Shown one piece after another: positions 1 to 6,177 of a stretch of 8,570 nucleotides of DNA; position 1 is the stretch's first letter, and every line of letters begins with the position of its first letter. Under the pieces are notes generated by a model. That model was not told the origin of the DNA. It saw only the letters and a list, made by a program, of their open reading frames with translations, and made no database searches. This DNA is from Bacillota bacterium (GTDB lineage Bacteria > Bacillota_A > Clostridia > Lachnospirales > WQUN01): positions 1 through 8,570 of the forward strand of contig WQTQ01000118.1 of the NCBI GenBank assembly GCA_009786175.1, in the 5' to 3' direction. The translations under genes were made by a program, and so were the position numbers.

Positions 1-1442
1 AGTTCTATGCCCCGGTCTTTAAAATATTCCGATTCTATTGTCTGGCCGATTGCCACTATTACAACATCACAATCTATGCGTTCTTCCGGTTTATCCGCAT
101 TGCGTGGCATCGGACGCCCGCCCCTGTACCCGCCAATTATCTGTGGCTGCACAATAAGAGCGGCTACATTGCCGTTGCCGTCATCTTCGATACGTACCGG
201 AGCTTTTAGTGCTATAAGTTCTGCGCCTTCGGAAATAGAACCTTCAACTTCTGCGGGAAGGGCAGTCATGTCTGATATGCGCCTGCGGTAAACGCATCTT
301 ACAGAATTCGCGCCCAGCCGTACGCTTGTACGTGTGGCGTCCATTGCCACGTTTCCGCCGCCTATTATAACAATATTCTTACCTGTAAAATCCGGCGGGT
401 TGCCGTCGCCCATGTCGGACAAAAGCTGCACGGCAGAATATACGCCCCTTAAATCTTCTCCGGGGATTTTAAGTTCCTTGTTGCCATGGGCACCTATGGT
501 AATTAATACGCTGTCAAACTCCGCTCGCAGTTCGTCTAAGCTTTTGTCTTTTCCTATTTCTACACCCATTATTACGTCTACACCTGTATTTATTATGGCA
601 TTTATGTCATAATCCAGATATTTATCCGGCAGCCTGTACACCGGGATTCCGTAACGCAGCATTCCGCCAAGTTTTTGGCGTTTTTCAAAAACGGTAACCT
701 TGTGGCCCATAAGGGAAAGGTAATATGCCGCGCTAAGCCCGGCGGGGCCGCCGCCAATTACGGCAACTTTTTTACCGGTGGGTGTGCCGCATTGCTCTGG
801 GGGCACTTCCCCGGCACGGTCAACTGCAGAACGTTTAATACCGCGGATATTAACGGCTTCGTCTATAATCCCACGCCTGCAAAATTCTTCACAGGGGTAT
901 TCGCAAACAAGGGCGCATGTGCTTGGGAAGGGGTTGTCCTTCCGGATAAGGCGAACTGCGTCTGTGTATCGCTCTTTAGCGCAAAGGGCTATGTATCCGG
1001 GAATGTCAACCTGAGCAGGGCAGTTCCATGCGCAACGGACGGATTGGTGCTTTGTTAGGCACTCGCCGGTTGTGGTATGGGACTGAAAATCCTTATTATA
1101 CGTTTCAACACAGCCAAGAACCAACTGTGCGGCATCAAACCCAATTGCGCAATCTGCAGAATCGGCAATGGCAGAAGCGGTTTTTTTCAACAATTTAATG
1201 TCTTCAGCAGTACCGTTTCCGCTTAGCATATTGTCGAGCAGTATTGTCATTCTATCAAGGCCCACACGGCATGGTGTACATTTACCGCAGCTTTGCGACT
1301 GACACAGCCGAAGAAATACTGCGGTTAAGTCTACCGGGCAAGCTCCCCGTTCCCCGGACGCAACCCGACGCTTAAGCCCGGCATATAAGTTATTAACCGT
1401 TCTGTCAACGGGCGGGGTAGTTTTTAGATGTAATTTGTTCAA
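1..1442 (-). CDS. NuoF-type Fe-S / GltD-type NAD(P)H:FAD oxidoreductase fusion (SfrB-like), C-terminus outside window
   Basis: Partial gene: 480 codons are visible and no stop is reached at the left edge. Residues about 35-115 match the C-terminal 4Fe-4S domain of NuoF: SCGKCTPCR at 51-59 plus Cys98 gives C52/C55/C58/C98, the N3-cluster pattern. The NADH/FMN-binding part of NuoF is absent. Residues 125-200 form a GltD N-terminal Fe-S domain (CAWNCPAQVDIP at 137-148, CALVCEYPCEEFC at 176-188). An FAD dinucleotide fold follows (GGGPAGLSAAYYL from 230), then an NAD(P)H fold (GGGNVAMDATR from 361, YRRR at 385-388, which suggests NADPH). The known relative with this architecture is SfrB of Geobacter, the electron-input subunit of an NADPH oxidoreductase. 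The start must be TTG at 1442: an in-frame TAA lies two codons upstream, and GGGAGGA sits 8 nt before the TTG. It is divergent from the hydrogenase locus. A NuoG-like or hydrogenase partner downstream is expected but not visible. The family call is firm; the physiological partner is unknown. Confidence 0.9.
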   Translation of the reverse strand, partial: MNKLHLKTTPPVDRTVNNLYAGLKRRVASGERGACPVDLTAVFLRLCQSQSCGKCTPCRVGLDRMTILLDNMLSGNGTAEDIKLLKKTASAIADSADCAIGFDAAQLVLGCVETYNKDFQSHTTTGECLTKHQSVRCAWNCPAQVDIPGYIALCAKERYTDAVRLIRKDNPFPSTCALVCEYPCEEFCRRGIIDEAVNIRGIKRSAVDRAGEVPPEQCGTPTGKKVAVIGGGPAGLSAAYYLSLMGHKVTVFEKRQKLGGMLRYGIPVYRLPDKYLDYDINAIINTGVDVIMGVEIGKDKSLDELRAEFDSVLITIGAHGNKELKIPGEDLRGVYSAVQLLSDMGDGNPPDFTGKNIVIIGGGNVAMDATRTSVRLGANSVRCVYRRRISDMTALPAEVEGSISEGAELIALKAPVRIEDDGNGNVAALIVQPQIIGGYRGGRPMPRNADKPEERIDCDVVIVAIGQTIESEYFKDRGIE

Positions 1443-1450
1443 AATTTATA

Positions 1451-1457
1451 TCCTCCC
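1451..1457 (-). promoter_or_regulatory. Ribosome binding site fixing a TTG start
   Basis: GGGAGGA on the minus strand, 8 nt before the TTG at 1442. With the in-frame TAA just upstream of the TTG, this leaves TTG as the only plausible start of the oxidoreductase. Confidence 0.8.
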
Positions 1458-1474
1458 AAATTTTATTTATACAT

Positions 1475-1497
1475 AACCCGTATGCATTATACGGTTT
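1475..1497. promoter_or_regulatory. Inverted repeat over the minus-strand -10 box (candidate operator)
   Basis: The arms CCGTAT (1478-1483) and ATACGG (1489-1494) are perfect inverted repeats around a 5-nt centre. They extend by AA/TT pairs at 1475-1476 and 1496-1497, with one mismatch at 1477/1495. The dyad covers the consensus TATAAT of the leftward promoter and the predicted transcription start, where a repressor could block initiation. The binding protein is unknown; a chance palindrome is possible. Confidence 0.35.
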
Positions 1498-1514
1498 TTA
1501 TGTGGAAAAAGCAA
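1486..1514 (-). promoter_or_regulatory. Predicted sigma-A-type promoter of the leftward oxidoreductase gene
   Basis: On the minus strand, a perfect TATAAT at 1491-1486 is preceded by TTGCTT at 1514-1509 with a 17-nt spacer. The -35 matches the consensus only in TTG. Transcription would begin near 1479, giving a leader of about 37 nt before the TTG start. Confidence 0.55.
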
Positions 1515-1554
1515 TAAAAACCGCGCAAGTTCACTACTATGTCCATAACAACCC

Positions 1555-1581
1555 CAGCTGACTCGAAAATCGAGTCAACTG
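1555..1581. promoter_or_regulatory. 27-bp inverted repeat between divergent promoters (candidate operator)
   Basis: TGACTCGA (1559-1566) and TCGAGTCA (1570-1577) are perfect 8-bp arms around AAA. They are flanked, after one mismatch, by CAG (1555-1557) and CTG (1579-1581). The dyad lies upstream of both divergent promoters, about 35-55 bp from each -35. No T-run follows directly on either side, so it does not look like an intrinsic terminator. A site for a dimeric regulator controlling both directions is the most natural reading. Confidence 0.45.
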
Positions 1582-1601
1582 AATTAACCGCGTACTTTTT
1601 G

Positions 1602-1629
1602 TAGACATCGGAAATATAAATGTTATAAT
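1602..1629 (+). promoter_or_regulatory. Predicted sigma-A-type promoter of the NusG-II/Gx/ApbE cassette
   Basis: TAGACA (1602-1607, 5 of 6 matches to TTGACA), a 16-nt spacer and a perfect TATAAT (1624-1629). The start of transcription would be near 1636, about 22 nt before the ATG at 1658. This also argues against a TTG start at 1631, which would be upstream of the transcript. Confidence 0.65.
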
Positions 1630-1657
1630 TTTGTTATGCTTTGGGAGAGGATACACA

Positions 1658-2047
1658 ATGGATAAACGCAAACTTATCAGTACAACTGAATTATTTGTAA
1701 TAGGCGTTGTAGTAATACTGGCTCTTTGTGTTTATGTATTTTCTACCATAATCAGAGCCAACGACACCGGCATACAAGCAGAAATAAGAATGTATGGAGA
1801 AATAGTTAAAACTATATCTCTTGACGAGGACGTGGTGTTTTCTCTTGCGGAACATTCTGCTATTGAATTTATTGTACAAAGTGGCCGTATTGCTTTTTAT
1901 AAATCCGATTGCCCAGACCAAATTTGTGTAAGAAACGGCTTTTTACATATAGCCGGGCAATCATCTGTTTGTCTGCCAAACCGTGTGGTTTTATTTATTG
2001 TAAATCCGGTATGTGACGGCGACGGCATTGACTTCTTTTTAGATTAA
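1658..2047 (+). CDS. Membrane-anchored NusG domain II-containing protein
   Basis: 129 residues. One hydrophobic segment at about 12-32 acts as a signal anchor, and the rest should lie outside the membrane. The C-terminal half has the family's cysteine pattern: SDCPDQIC at 83-90 and QSSVCLPNRVV at 101-111, with C85, C90 and C105. This is the stand-alone NusG_II family, which shares a fold with the second domain of some NusG proteins but is not a transcription factor. Its biochemical role is not established. Family members often sit beside Gx-transporter and ApbE genes, as here, which suggests envelope flavin or redox chemistry (inference). The ATG at 1658 is chosen because GGGAGAGGA lies just upstream; an in-frame TTG at 1631 overlaps the promoter. 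The next gene begins 13 nt later, so the three genes look like one operon. Confidence 0.85.
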   Translation: MDKRKLISTTELFVIGVVVILALCVYVFSTIIRANDTGIQAEIRMYGEIVKTISLDEDVVFSLAEHSAIEFIVQSGRIAFYKSDCPDQICVRNGFLHIAGQSSVCLPNRVVLFIVNPVCDGDGIDFFLD

Positions 2048-2060
2048 CAGAGGTATTCGA

Positions 2061-2570
2061 ATGAATAAGGCAAGAAATGTTGCGTTTTTGGGAATAATGC
2101 TTTCGGTTATTGTTGTACTTTCCTGGCTCGAATTTATACTGTCGTCAGTGTTGCTACTGCCGCCCCACGTAAAATTGGGACTTGCTAATATTGTAACTAT
2201 GTATTGTGTGCTTTTTGTCGGTAAAAAGTCTGCATTTACATTAAGTATCATGAAATCTTTGTTTGTGTTATTAACACGGGGCCCGATTGCCGGGCTGCTT
2301 AGCTTTTGCGGCGGGGTTTTGTCTATTGTAGTAATTATTTTACTTGTGTCGGTTTTTAAAGATAAAATTTCGTATGTTGCAATTAGTGTCGCGGGGGCAC
2401 TTGCCCATAACTTGGGCCAGCTTGGCGCAATGGTGCCGGTTGTCGGGAGTTTTATTTTTATAAGTTACCTGCCAATAATGATTATTTTCGGAATCGTTAC
2501 AGGCGTTATAACAGGAATTTTACTAAAAGTTACTTTGCCGCTATTTAATGCAATTAATTTAAGAGAATAA
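2061..2570 (+). CDS. Gx transporter family membrane protein (annotated in relatives as heptaprenyl diphosphate synthase component I)
   Basis: 169 residues, very hydrophobic, with about five membrane segments (roughly 7-27, 38-55, 60-78, 80-100 and 112-160 as two helices). Family marks are the glycine-rich LLSFCGGVLS at about 79-88 and ALAHNLGQLGAM at about 113-124. The Pfam family was named after heptaprenyl diphosphate synthase component I, but the fold resembles small membrane transport components, so a transport role, perhaps for a flavin precursor or a prenyl compound, is a better guess than catalysis. AGAGG at 2049-2053 precedes the ATG. It sits 13 nt after the NusG-II gene and 15 nt before the ApbE gene, which supports a shared transcript and function. 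The substrate cannot be read from the sequence. Confidence 0.82.
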   Translation: MNKARNVAFLGIMLSVIVVLSWLEFILSSVLLLPPHVKLGLANIVTMYCVLFVGKKSAFTLSIMKSLFVLLTRGPIAGLLSFCGGVLSIVVIILLVSVFKDKISYVAISVAGALAHNLGQLGAMVPVVGSFIFISYLPIMIIFGIVTGVITGILLKVTLPLFNAINLRE

Positions 2571-2585
2571 TGAGGTACCAAACAC

Positions 2586-3641
2586 ATGACAAAATTTTTT
2601 CTGGCAGTGTTAATTGTTGTGGCAGCGGTGTTCATTATAGGGGGGTGTTCGCCCGGTAACAACTCGCGTACAAGCCTTACAAGGCACAGAGGCGGTTTTT
2701 TTGAAACATTTGACACCTATGTACAAATTGCAATGTATACCGAAACACAAGAAGAATTTGACGAACACTTCAAGGTATTTCAGCAGGCTTTTGAGCGGTA
2801 TCATATTCTCTTCGATATTTTTAACAGTTATCCCGGCGTAAACAACATACGCACCATAAATGATAACGCCGGTATTGTGCCGGTGGTTGTAGACTCTGCA
2901 ATAATTGATTTACTTATTTTTTCTAAGCAGGCGTATTTTTACACCGGCGGCATTTTAAATATTGCGCTGGGGCCTGTTTTATCAATCTGGCACCAATACC
3001 GGATGCATAACATTTCAAACCCGGAAAACATGGTTGTTCCTTCGTACGACGCTTTACGCGAAGCTGCAAGCTTTATTAATATTAAGGATTTGATTATAGA
3101 CGAAGAAGCGGGCACAGTTTTTTTGGCACGAGAGGGAATGCTTTTGGATGTTGGGGCAACTGCAAAAGCATTTACTGTAGATAGGGTTGCAAATATTCTT
3201 AGGGAAAGAGGTGTTGCTTCGGCAGTAATTGATGCGGGAGGAGATGTAATTGCGATTGGGGAATCTATGACAGGGGGTGGGCGGCCTTGGAATATTGGTA
3301 TAAGAGATCCCGAAACCGGCGGAATGTATGACGTAGTTCAGGTACGGGATATGGCTGCTGCCACAAGCGGGAATCACTATCGAAGATTTATTATTGACGG
3401 TGTGCCGTATAGTCACATAATTGACCCGATAACACTTATGCCTGCGGCGAATTTTGCCGCTGTAAGTGTAATTCATGAGAGTGTAACAACAGCAGAAATG
3501 CTTTCTACTGCATTGTTTATTCTCTCGTTGGACGAGGGATACGAGTTAGCGCAGACGTTTAACGCGGCTGTGATATGGTTGTTTGATGATAATACGGCAA
3601 TGTTTAATGAAATATACCGTAAAATATCGCAGAATTTTTAA
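2586..3641 (+). CDS. apbE: ApbE-family FAD:protein FMN transferase, lipoprotein
   Basis: 351 residues, normal for the family. The N-terminus is a lipoprotein signal: hydrophobic residues 4-19, then lipobox IIGGC with Cys21 as the lipidated residue, so it acts on the outer face of the membrane. Family landmarks are TFDTYVQIAMY (41-51), LDVGATAKAFTVD (187-199), IDAGGDVIAIG (215-225), SHIIDP (276-281) and AEMLSTALF (303-311). ApbE enzymes transfer FMN from FAD onto a Thr/Ser of target proteins such as RnfG and NqrC. Three usually conserved positions differ: the usual AKG is AKA (Ala195), HIIDPxTG reads HIIDPITL, and the Mg2+-binding Asp of DALST is Glu304. Activity is plausible but not certain. 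No FMN-acceptor domain is visible in the window. It is the last gene of the cassette, with a new promoter 12 nt downstream. The ATG at 2586 has a modest GAGG upstream. Confidence 0.9.
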   Translation: MTKFFLAVLIVVAAVFIIGGCSPGNNSRTSLTRHRGGFFETFDTYVQIAMYTETQEEFDEHFKVFQQAFERYHILFDIFNSYPGVNNIRTINDNAGIVPVVVDSAIIDLLIFSKQAYFYTGGILNIALGPVLSIWHQYRMHNISNPENMVVPSYDALREAASFINIKDLIIDEEAGTVFLAREGMLLDVGATAKAFTVDRVANILRERGVASAVIDAGGDVIAIGESMTGGGRPWNIGIRDPETGGMYDVVQVRDMAAATSGNHYRRFIIDGVPYSHIIDPITLMPAANFAAVSVIHESVTTAEMLSTALFILSLDEGYELAQTFNAAVIWLFDDNTAMFNEIYRKISQNF

Positions 3642-3652
3642 AGCAAAGGCTC

Positions 3653-3680
3653 TTGAAATTATTGTAAAAAACGGTATAGT
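3653..3680 (+). promoter_or_regulatory. Predicted promoter of the DRTGG/HATPase/sensory hydrogenase block
   Basis: TTGAAA (3653-3658), a 16-nt spacer and TATAGT (3675-3680), ending 45 nt before the ATG at 3726. It starts only 12 nt after the ApbE stop and no terminator hairpin is visible between them, so read-through from the upstream cassette is also possible. Short inverted arms TATTGT (3660-3665) and ACAATA (3683-3688) flank the -10; whether they matter is unclear. Confidence 0.55.
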
Positions 3681-3725
3681 AGACAATATGATGTATTAAC
3701 TTATCTAACGGAAGGGGTTAGTAAT

Positions 3726-4076
3726 ATGCAACTTTGGGAAGTACGAGACATCTTAAATGCTAAAATCCTTAGTGGGGAGGAACATCTGGAGCGGGAAGTC
3801 CAAGCGGCTTGCGGCTCTGATTTGATGAGTGACGTATTGGCATTTGTAAAAAACCAATCTGTTTTACTAACGGGGCTTTTAAACCCACAAGTAGTGCGTA
3901 CTGCGGAAATGATGGACATGTGCTGCATAGTCATAGTGCGCGGAAAGACTCCGGATGAAAATGTAGTAAACCTTGCGAAAGACAGGGAAATTGTTTTAAT
4001 GACAACAAAATATCCTATGTATTCTGCATGTGGAAGGCTGTATAGCAGGGGGCTCTTTCAAGAGGAGGGCGTATAA
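3726..4076 (+). CDS. DRTGG domain protein (first copy)
   Basis: 116 residues, essentially one DRTGG domain. This small alpha/beta domain also occurs beside CBS domains and in phosphotransacetylase-like proteins, and its ligand is not firmly known. Visible traits are the predicted glycine-containing strand VLLTGLLNPQVVRTAEMM (about 46-63), the hydrophobic strand CCIVIVRG (65-72) and the REIVLMTTKYPMY strand-turn (about 86-98). The literal DRTGG motif is not present. The start is well supported by GGAAGGGG at 3710-3717. It heads a compact block with an HATPase protein 3 nt downstream and the sensory hydrogenase next. A similar protein is encoded at 5839, after that hydrogenase. A nucleotide- or ligand-binding regulatory role is inferred from family and context. 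Some relatives have been labelled as serine kinases, but no kinase motif is visible here. Confidence 0.75.
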   Translation: MQLWEVRDILNAKILSGEEHLEREVQAACGSDLMSDVLAFVKNQSVLLTGLLNPQVVRTAEMMDMCCIVIVRGKTPDENVVNLAKDREIVLMTTKYPMYSACGRLYSRGLFQEEGV

Positions 4077-4079
4077 TTT

Positions 4080-4508
4080 ATGAATAAACTTCATCTTCAT
4101 TATGATATTGCCGGGGACGACTTTATGTCTGCAGGAGAGGCTTCCAGCGATGTAAAGCGCGTACTGAAAAAATTAAACTTCGATAGCGACACAGTTAGGC
4201 GTGCAGCAATCTGCATGTATGAGGGCGAAATAAATATGATAATTCATGCAAGTGGGGGTGTCGCTGACATTATCATAGACGAATCTGTAATTGAAATAAT
4301 CCTAAAAGATACTGGCCCCGGCATCGCAAACATTGAGCAAGCTATGCAAGAAGGGTATTCTACTGCTACCCAGGAAATTCGCGAGTTAGGTTTTGGTGCC
4401 GGAATGGGTCTGCCGAACATAAAGCGGCATTCGGACAAGCTGCACATTACATCTCAAGTAGATATTGGCACTACATTAACAATCCAAATCGGGCAAAGGG
4501 GAGAATAA
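4080..4508 (+). CDS. Stand-alone HATPase (anti-sigma factor / RsbW-like) ATP-binding protein
   Basis: 142 residues forming a GHKL ATPase fold without a histidine phosphoacceptor domain. ATP-binding boxes are the N-box in YEGEINMIIHA (47-57), the G1 box DTGPGI, the G2 region GFGAGMGLPNIKRHSD and a terminal GTTLTI strand. This is closest to RsbT/RsbW/SpoIIAB-type serine kinases, which phosphorylate or bind a small partner protein. No anti-sigma-antagonist (STAS) partner is visible in the window, so the target may be a neighbour such as the DRTGG protein or the sensory hydrogenase (inference). GGAGGG precedes the ATG. The gene lies 3 nt after the first DRTGG gene and 11 nt before the hydrogenase, so co-translation is likely. 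Confidence 0.85.
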   Translation: MNKLHLHYDIAGDDFMSAGEASSDVKRVLKKLNFDSDTVRRAAICMYEGEINMIIHASGGVADIIIDESVIEIILKDTGPGIANIEQAMQEGYSTATQEIRELGFGAGMGLPNIKRHSDKLHITSQVDIGTTLTIQIGQRGE

Positions 4509-4519
4509 GGAGGAGTTGT

Positions 4520-5815
4520 ATGGAACATGCAGTTACTTTGGTAAAGGAAAAATGCAAAGGCTGCACTACATGCATTAAACAATGCCCCACAGAGGCAATA
4601 CGAGTTCGTCGTGGTACAGCAATTATTATCGACAACAAGTGTATAGATTGCGGGCAGTGTATTAAAGTTTGCCATAATCACGCTAAAAAAGCGGTTTACG
4701 ATTCCATGGAGCGGTTAAATGATTTTAAATATACTATAGCACTCCCTGCGCCGTCACTTTATGGACAGTTTCGGAACCTGGAGAACATTAATCAAGTACT
4801 GGCAGGTTTACTACATATTGGGTTTGACCATGTATATGAAGTGTCCAAAGGTGCAGAGATAATTTCGGAACTTACGCGTCATGAGATTGCAGAGGCGTCT
4901 TTTGAAATGCCTCTTATATCATCGGCTTGCCCTGCTGTTGTGCGGTTAATCCGTACACGTTTTCCTCGGTTAGTAGGTAACATTTCACGATATATTGCCC
5001 CAATGGAAATAGCGGCAATCCACGCCCGTGAAGAGGCTATGGAACAGACAGGACTTACTTATGAACAAATAGGTATATTCTTCATTACACCATGCCCTGC
5101 CAAAGTGACGGCAATCCGTTCCCCCGGACATTTGCACAAAACTGTTATCGACGGCGCGTTTTCTATGACAGAGGTTTACAAGAAACTTTTAGGTAAGATG
5201 CGGCGTGGCGAACAACCCAATTTAGTCCAAAGCGGAATGACCGGGGTTGGATGGGCGTTATCCGGTGGGGAATCTTCGGCACTTGACATCGAGTATCATT
5301 TGTCGGTAGACGGTATTGAAAATGTAATTAATGTATTGGAAGATATAGAGGACGGAAAGCTGCGGAATACACGTTTTTTAGAGCTTGGGGCTTGTAATCA
5401 GGGCTGTGTGGGCGGCTGTTTAACAGTAGAAAACCCATATGTAGCAAAGGCTAGAATAAGGCGGCTAATCAAACATTTGCCACTGTCAATAAATAAGCTG
5501 GAACCATCGGATTTACAAAATGAGGCTTTTCTGGCGGATAAATTATTTGAAGAAAGCTCTGTTTGGCAGTTATCAGAAGACCGCACGGTTGCCATGGAGT
5601 TATACAAAAAAATATCCGATCTCATTGAACTTTTCCCCGGCCTCGATTGCGGTGCCTGTGGCACCCCATGCTGCAGGGCACTTGCGGAAGATGTTGTATT
5701 GGGCTTTGCATCGGAAGATGATTGTATTTTCCGTATGCGCGAGAGAATGCAAGTGTTCTCTGAAACGGGAAATGCTGATGAATATTTACCTCCGCCATTC
5801 CGTAAAGGTAAATAA
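4520..5815 (+). CDS. hydS: Putative sensory [FeFe]-hydrogenase (group D / HydS-like)
   Basis: 431 residues, shorter than catalytic HydA. Two ferredoxin clusters lie at the N-terminus (C12/C15/C18/C22 and C41/C44/C47/C51). The H-cluster domain spans about 70-345. Its ligand cysteines are all present: Cys137 in SSACPA, Cys192 in TPCPAK, and Cys292 and Cys296 in GACNQGCVGG. The proton-relay cysteine beside Cys137 in catalytic enzymes (TSCCP) is Ala136, and the Met and Glu usual in the MPCxxKxxE motif are missing. This matches the putative sensory group D enzymes typified by HydS of Thermoanaerobacter mathranii. The C-terminus carries a further 4Fe-4S domain with the exact CX2CX4CX16C spacing (C377, C380, C385, C402). 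No PAS domain is present, unlike group C sensors. The start is clear: AAGGAGGAG at 4507-4515. Neighbours (DRTGG, HATPase, PHP) support signalling rather than bulk H2 production. The gene symbol is by analogy. Confidence 0.88.
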   Translation: MEHAVTLVKEKCKGCTTCIKQCPTEAIRVRRGTAIIIDNKCIDCGQCIKVCHNHAKKAVYDSMERLNDFKYTIALPAPSLYGQFRNLENINQVLAGLLHIGFDHVYEVSKGAEIISELTRHEIAEASFEMPLISSACPAVVRLIRTRFPRLVGNISRYIAPMEIAAIHAREEAMEQTGLTYEQIGIFFITPCPAKVTAIRSPGHLHKTVIDGAFSMTEVYKKLLGKMRRGEQPNLVQSGMTGVGWALSGGESSALDIEYHLSVDGIENVINVLEDIEDGKLRNTRFLELGACNQGCVGGCLTVENPYVAKARIRRLIKHLPLSINKLEPSDLQNEAFLADKLFEESSVWQLSEDRTVAMELYKKISDLIELFPGLDCGACGTPCCRALAEDVVLGFASEDDCIFRMRERMQVFSETGNADEYLPPPFRKGK

Positions 5816-5838
5816 CATATGAAAGAACGGTGCTTGAA

Positions 5839-6177
5839 ATGACAATTAAAGATTTTGTATATAGTCTGGATCTTAAAAATTGGACCCCGGACATAGAGTT
5901 AAATACCCTTATCACAGGTGGATATGCCGGGGATATGCTAAGTTGGGTAATGGGGCGTGCAAAGGAAGGCTCTGTTTGGATGACCATCATGTCTAACCAA
6001 AATGTTGCGGCCGTTGCGCTTATGGCTGATGTAGCCTGTGTTGTGCTGACGGAAAATGTAAACCCCGATGATGCTCTGGTAATGCAAGCAAATTTACGGG
6101 GGGTTCCTCTTTTCACCAGCCAATTGTCTACCTACGAACTTTCTTGCCGTTTAGGTGAGCTTCTGACCAATGCTTGA
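5839..6177 (+). CDS. DRTGG domain protein (second copy)
   Basis: 112 residues from the ATG at 5839 (MTIKDFVYSLDL), which matches the usual start of this family better than the in-frame GTG at 5830. No strong ribosome binding site is visible for either. Landmarks are the strand LNTLITGGYAGDMLSWVM (about 23-40), the helix NQNVAAVALMADVACVVLT (about 54-72) and VPLFTSQLSTYEL near the end. It has the same length class and fold as the protein at 3726 but is clearly divergent, so the pair may be an old duplication or a heterodimer (inference). It follows the sensory hydrogenase by 23 nt, and its stop overlaps the PHP gene by 8 nt, which suggests tight translational coupling. The ligand and function are unknown. 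Confidence 0.72.
   Translation: MTIKDFVYSLDLKNWTPDIELNTLITGGYAGDMLSWVMGRAKEGSVWMTIMSNQNVAAVALMADVACVVLTENVNPDDALVMQANLRGVPLFTSQLSTYELSCRLGELLTNA

Noticed and set aside
7..1058. Several open frames on the plus strand in the first kilobase, up to 127 codons.
   Set aside because: They lie opposite the continuous 480-codon minus-strand oxidoreductase, which has clear cofactor motifs. Their translations show no family features.
1559..1577. Perfect dyad read as an intrinsic terminator.
   Set aside because: No gene ends nearby, as both neighbours diverge from it, and no T-run follows the stem on either strand.
1631..1657. TTG at 1631 as start of the NusG-II protein.
   Set aside because: It falls two bases after the -10 box and upstream of the expected transcript start. 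The ATG at 1658 has a good ribosome binding site.
3054..3476. Minus-strand open frame of 140 codons inside the ApbE gene.
   Set aside because: It is a shadow of the ApbE coding frame, with no motif and no upstream promoter.
3642..3725. Rex-type operator before the DRTGG block.
   Set aside because: No TTGTTAA-N4-TTAACAA-like sequence is present; only short TATTGT/ACAATA arms 17 nt apart are seen.
5622..6116. Minus-strand open frame of 164 codons across the hydrogenase/DRTGG junction.
   Set aside because: It spans the ends of two well-supported plus-strand genes, and its translation has no recognisable domain.
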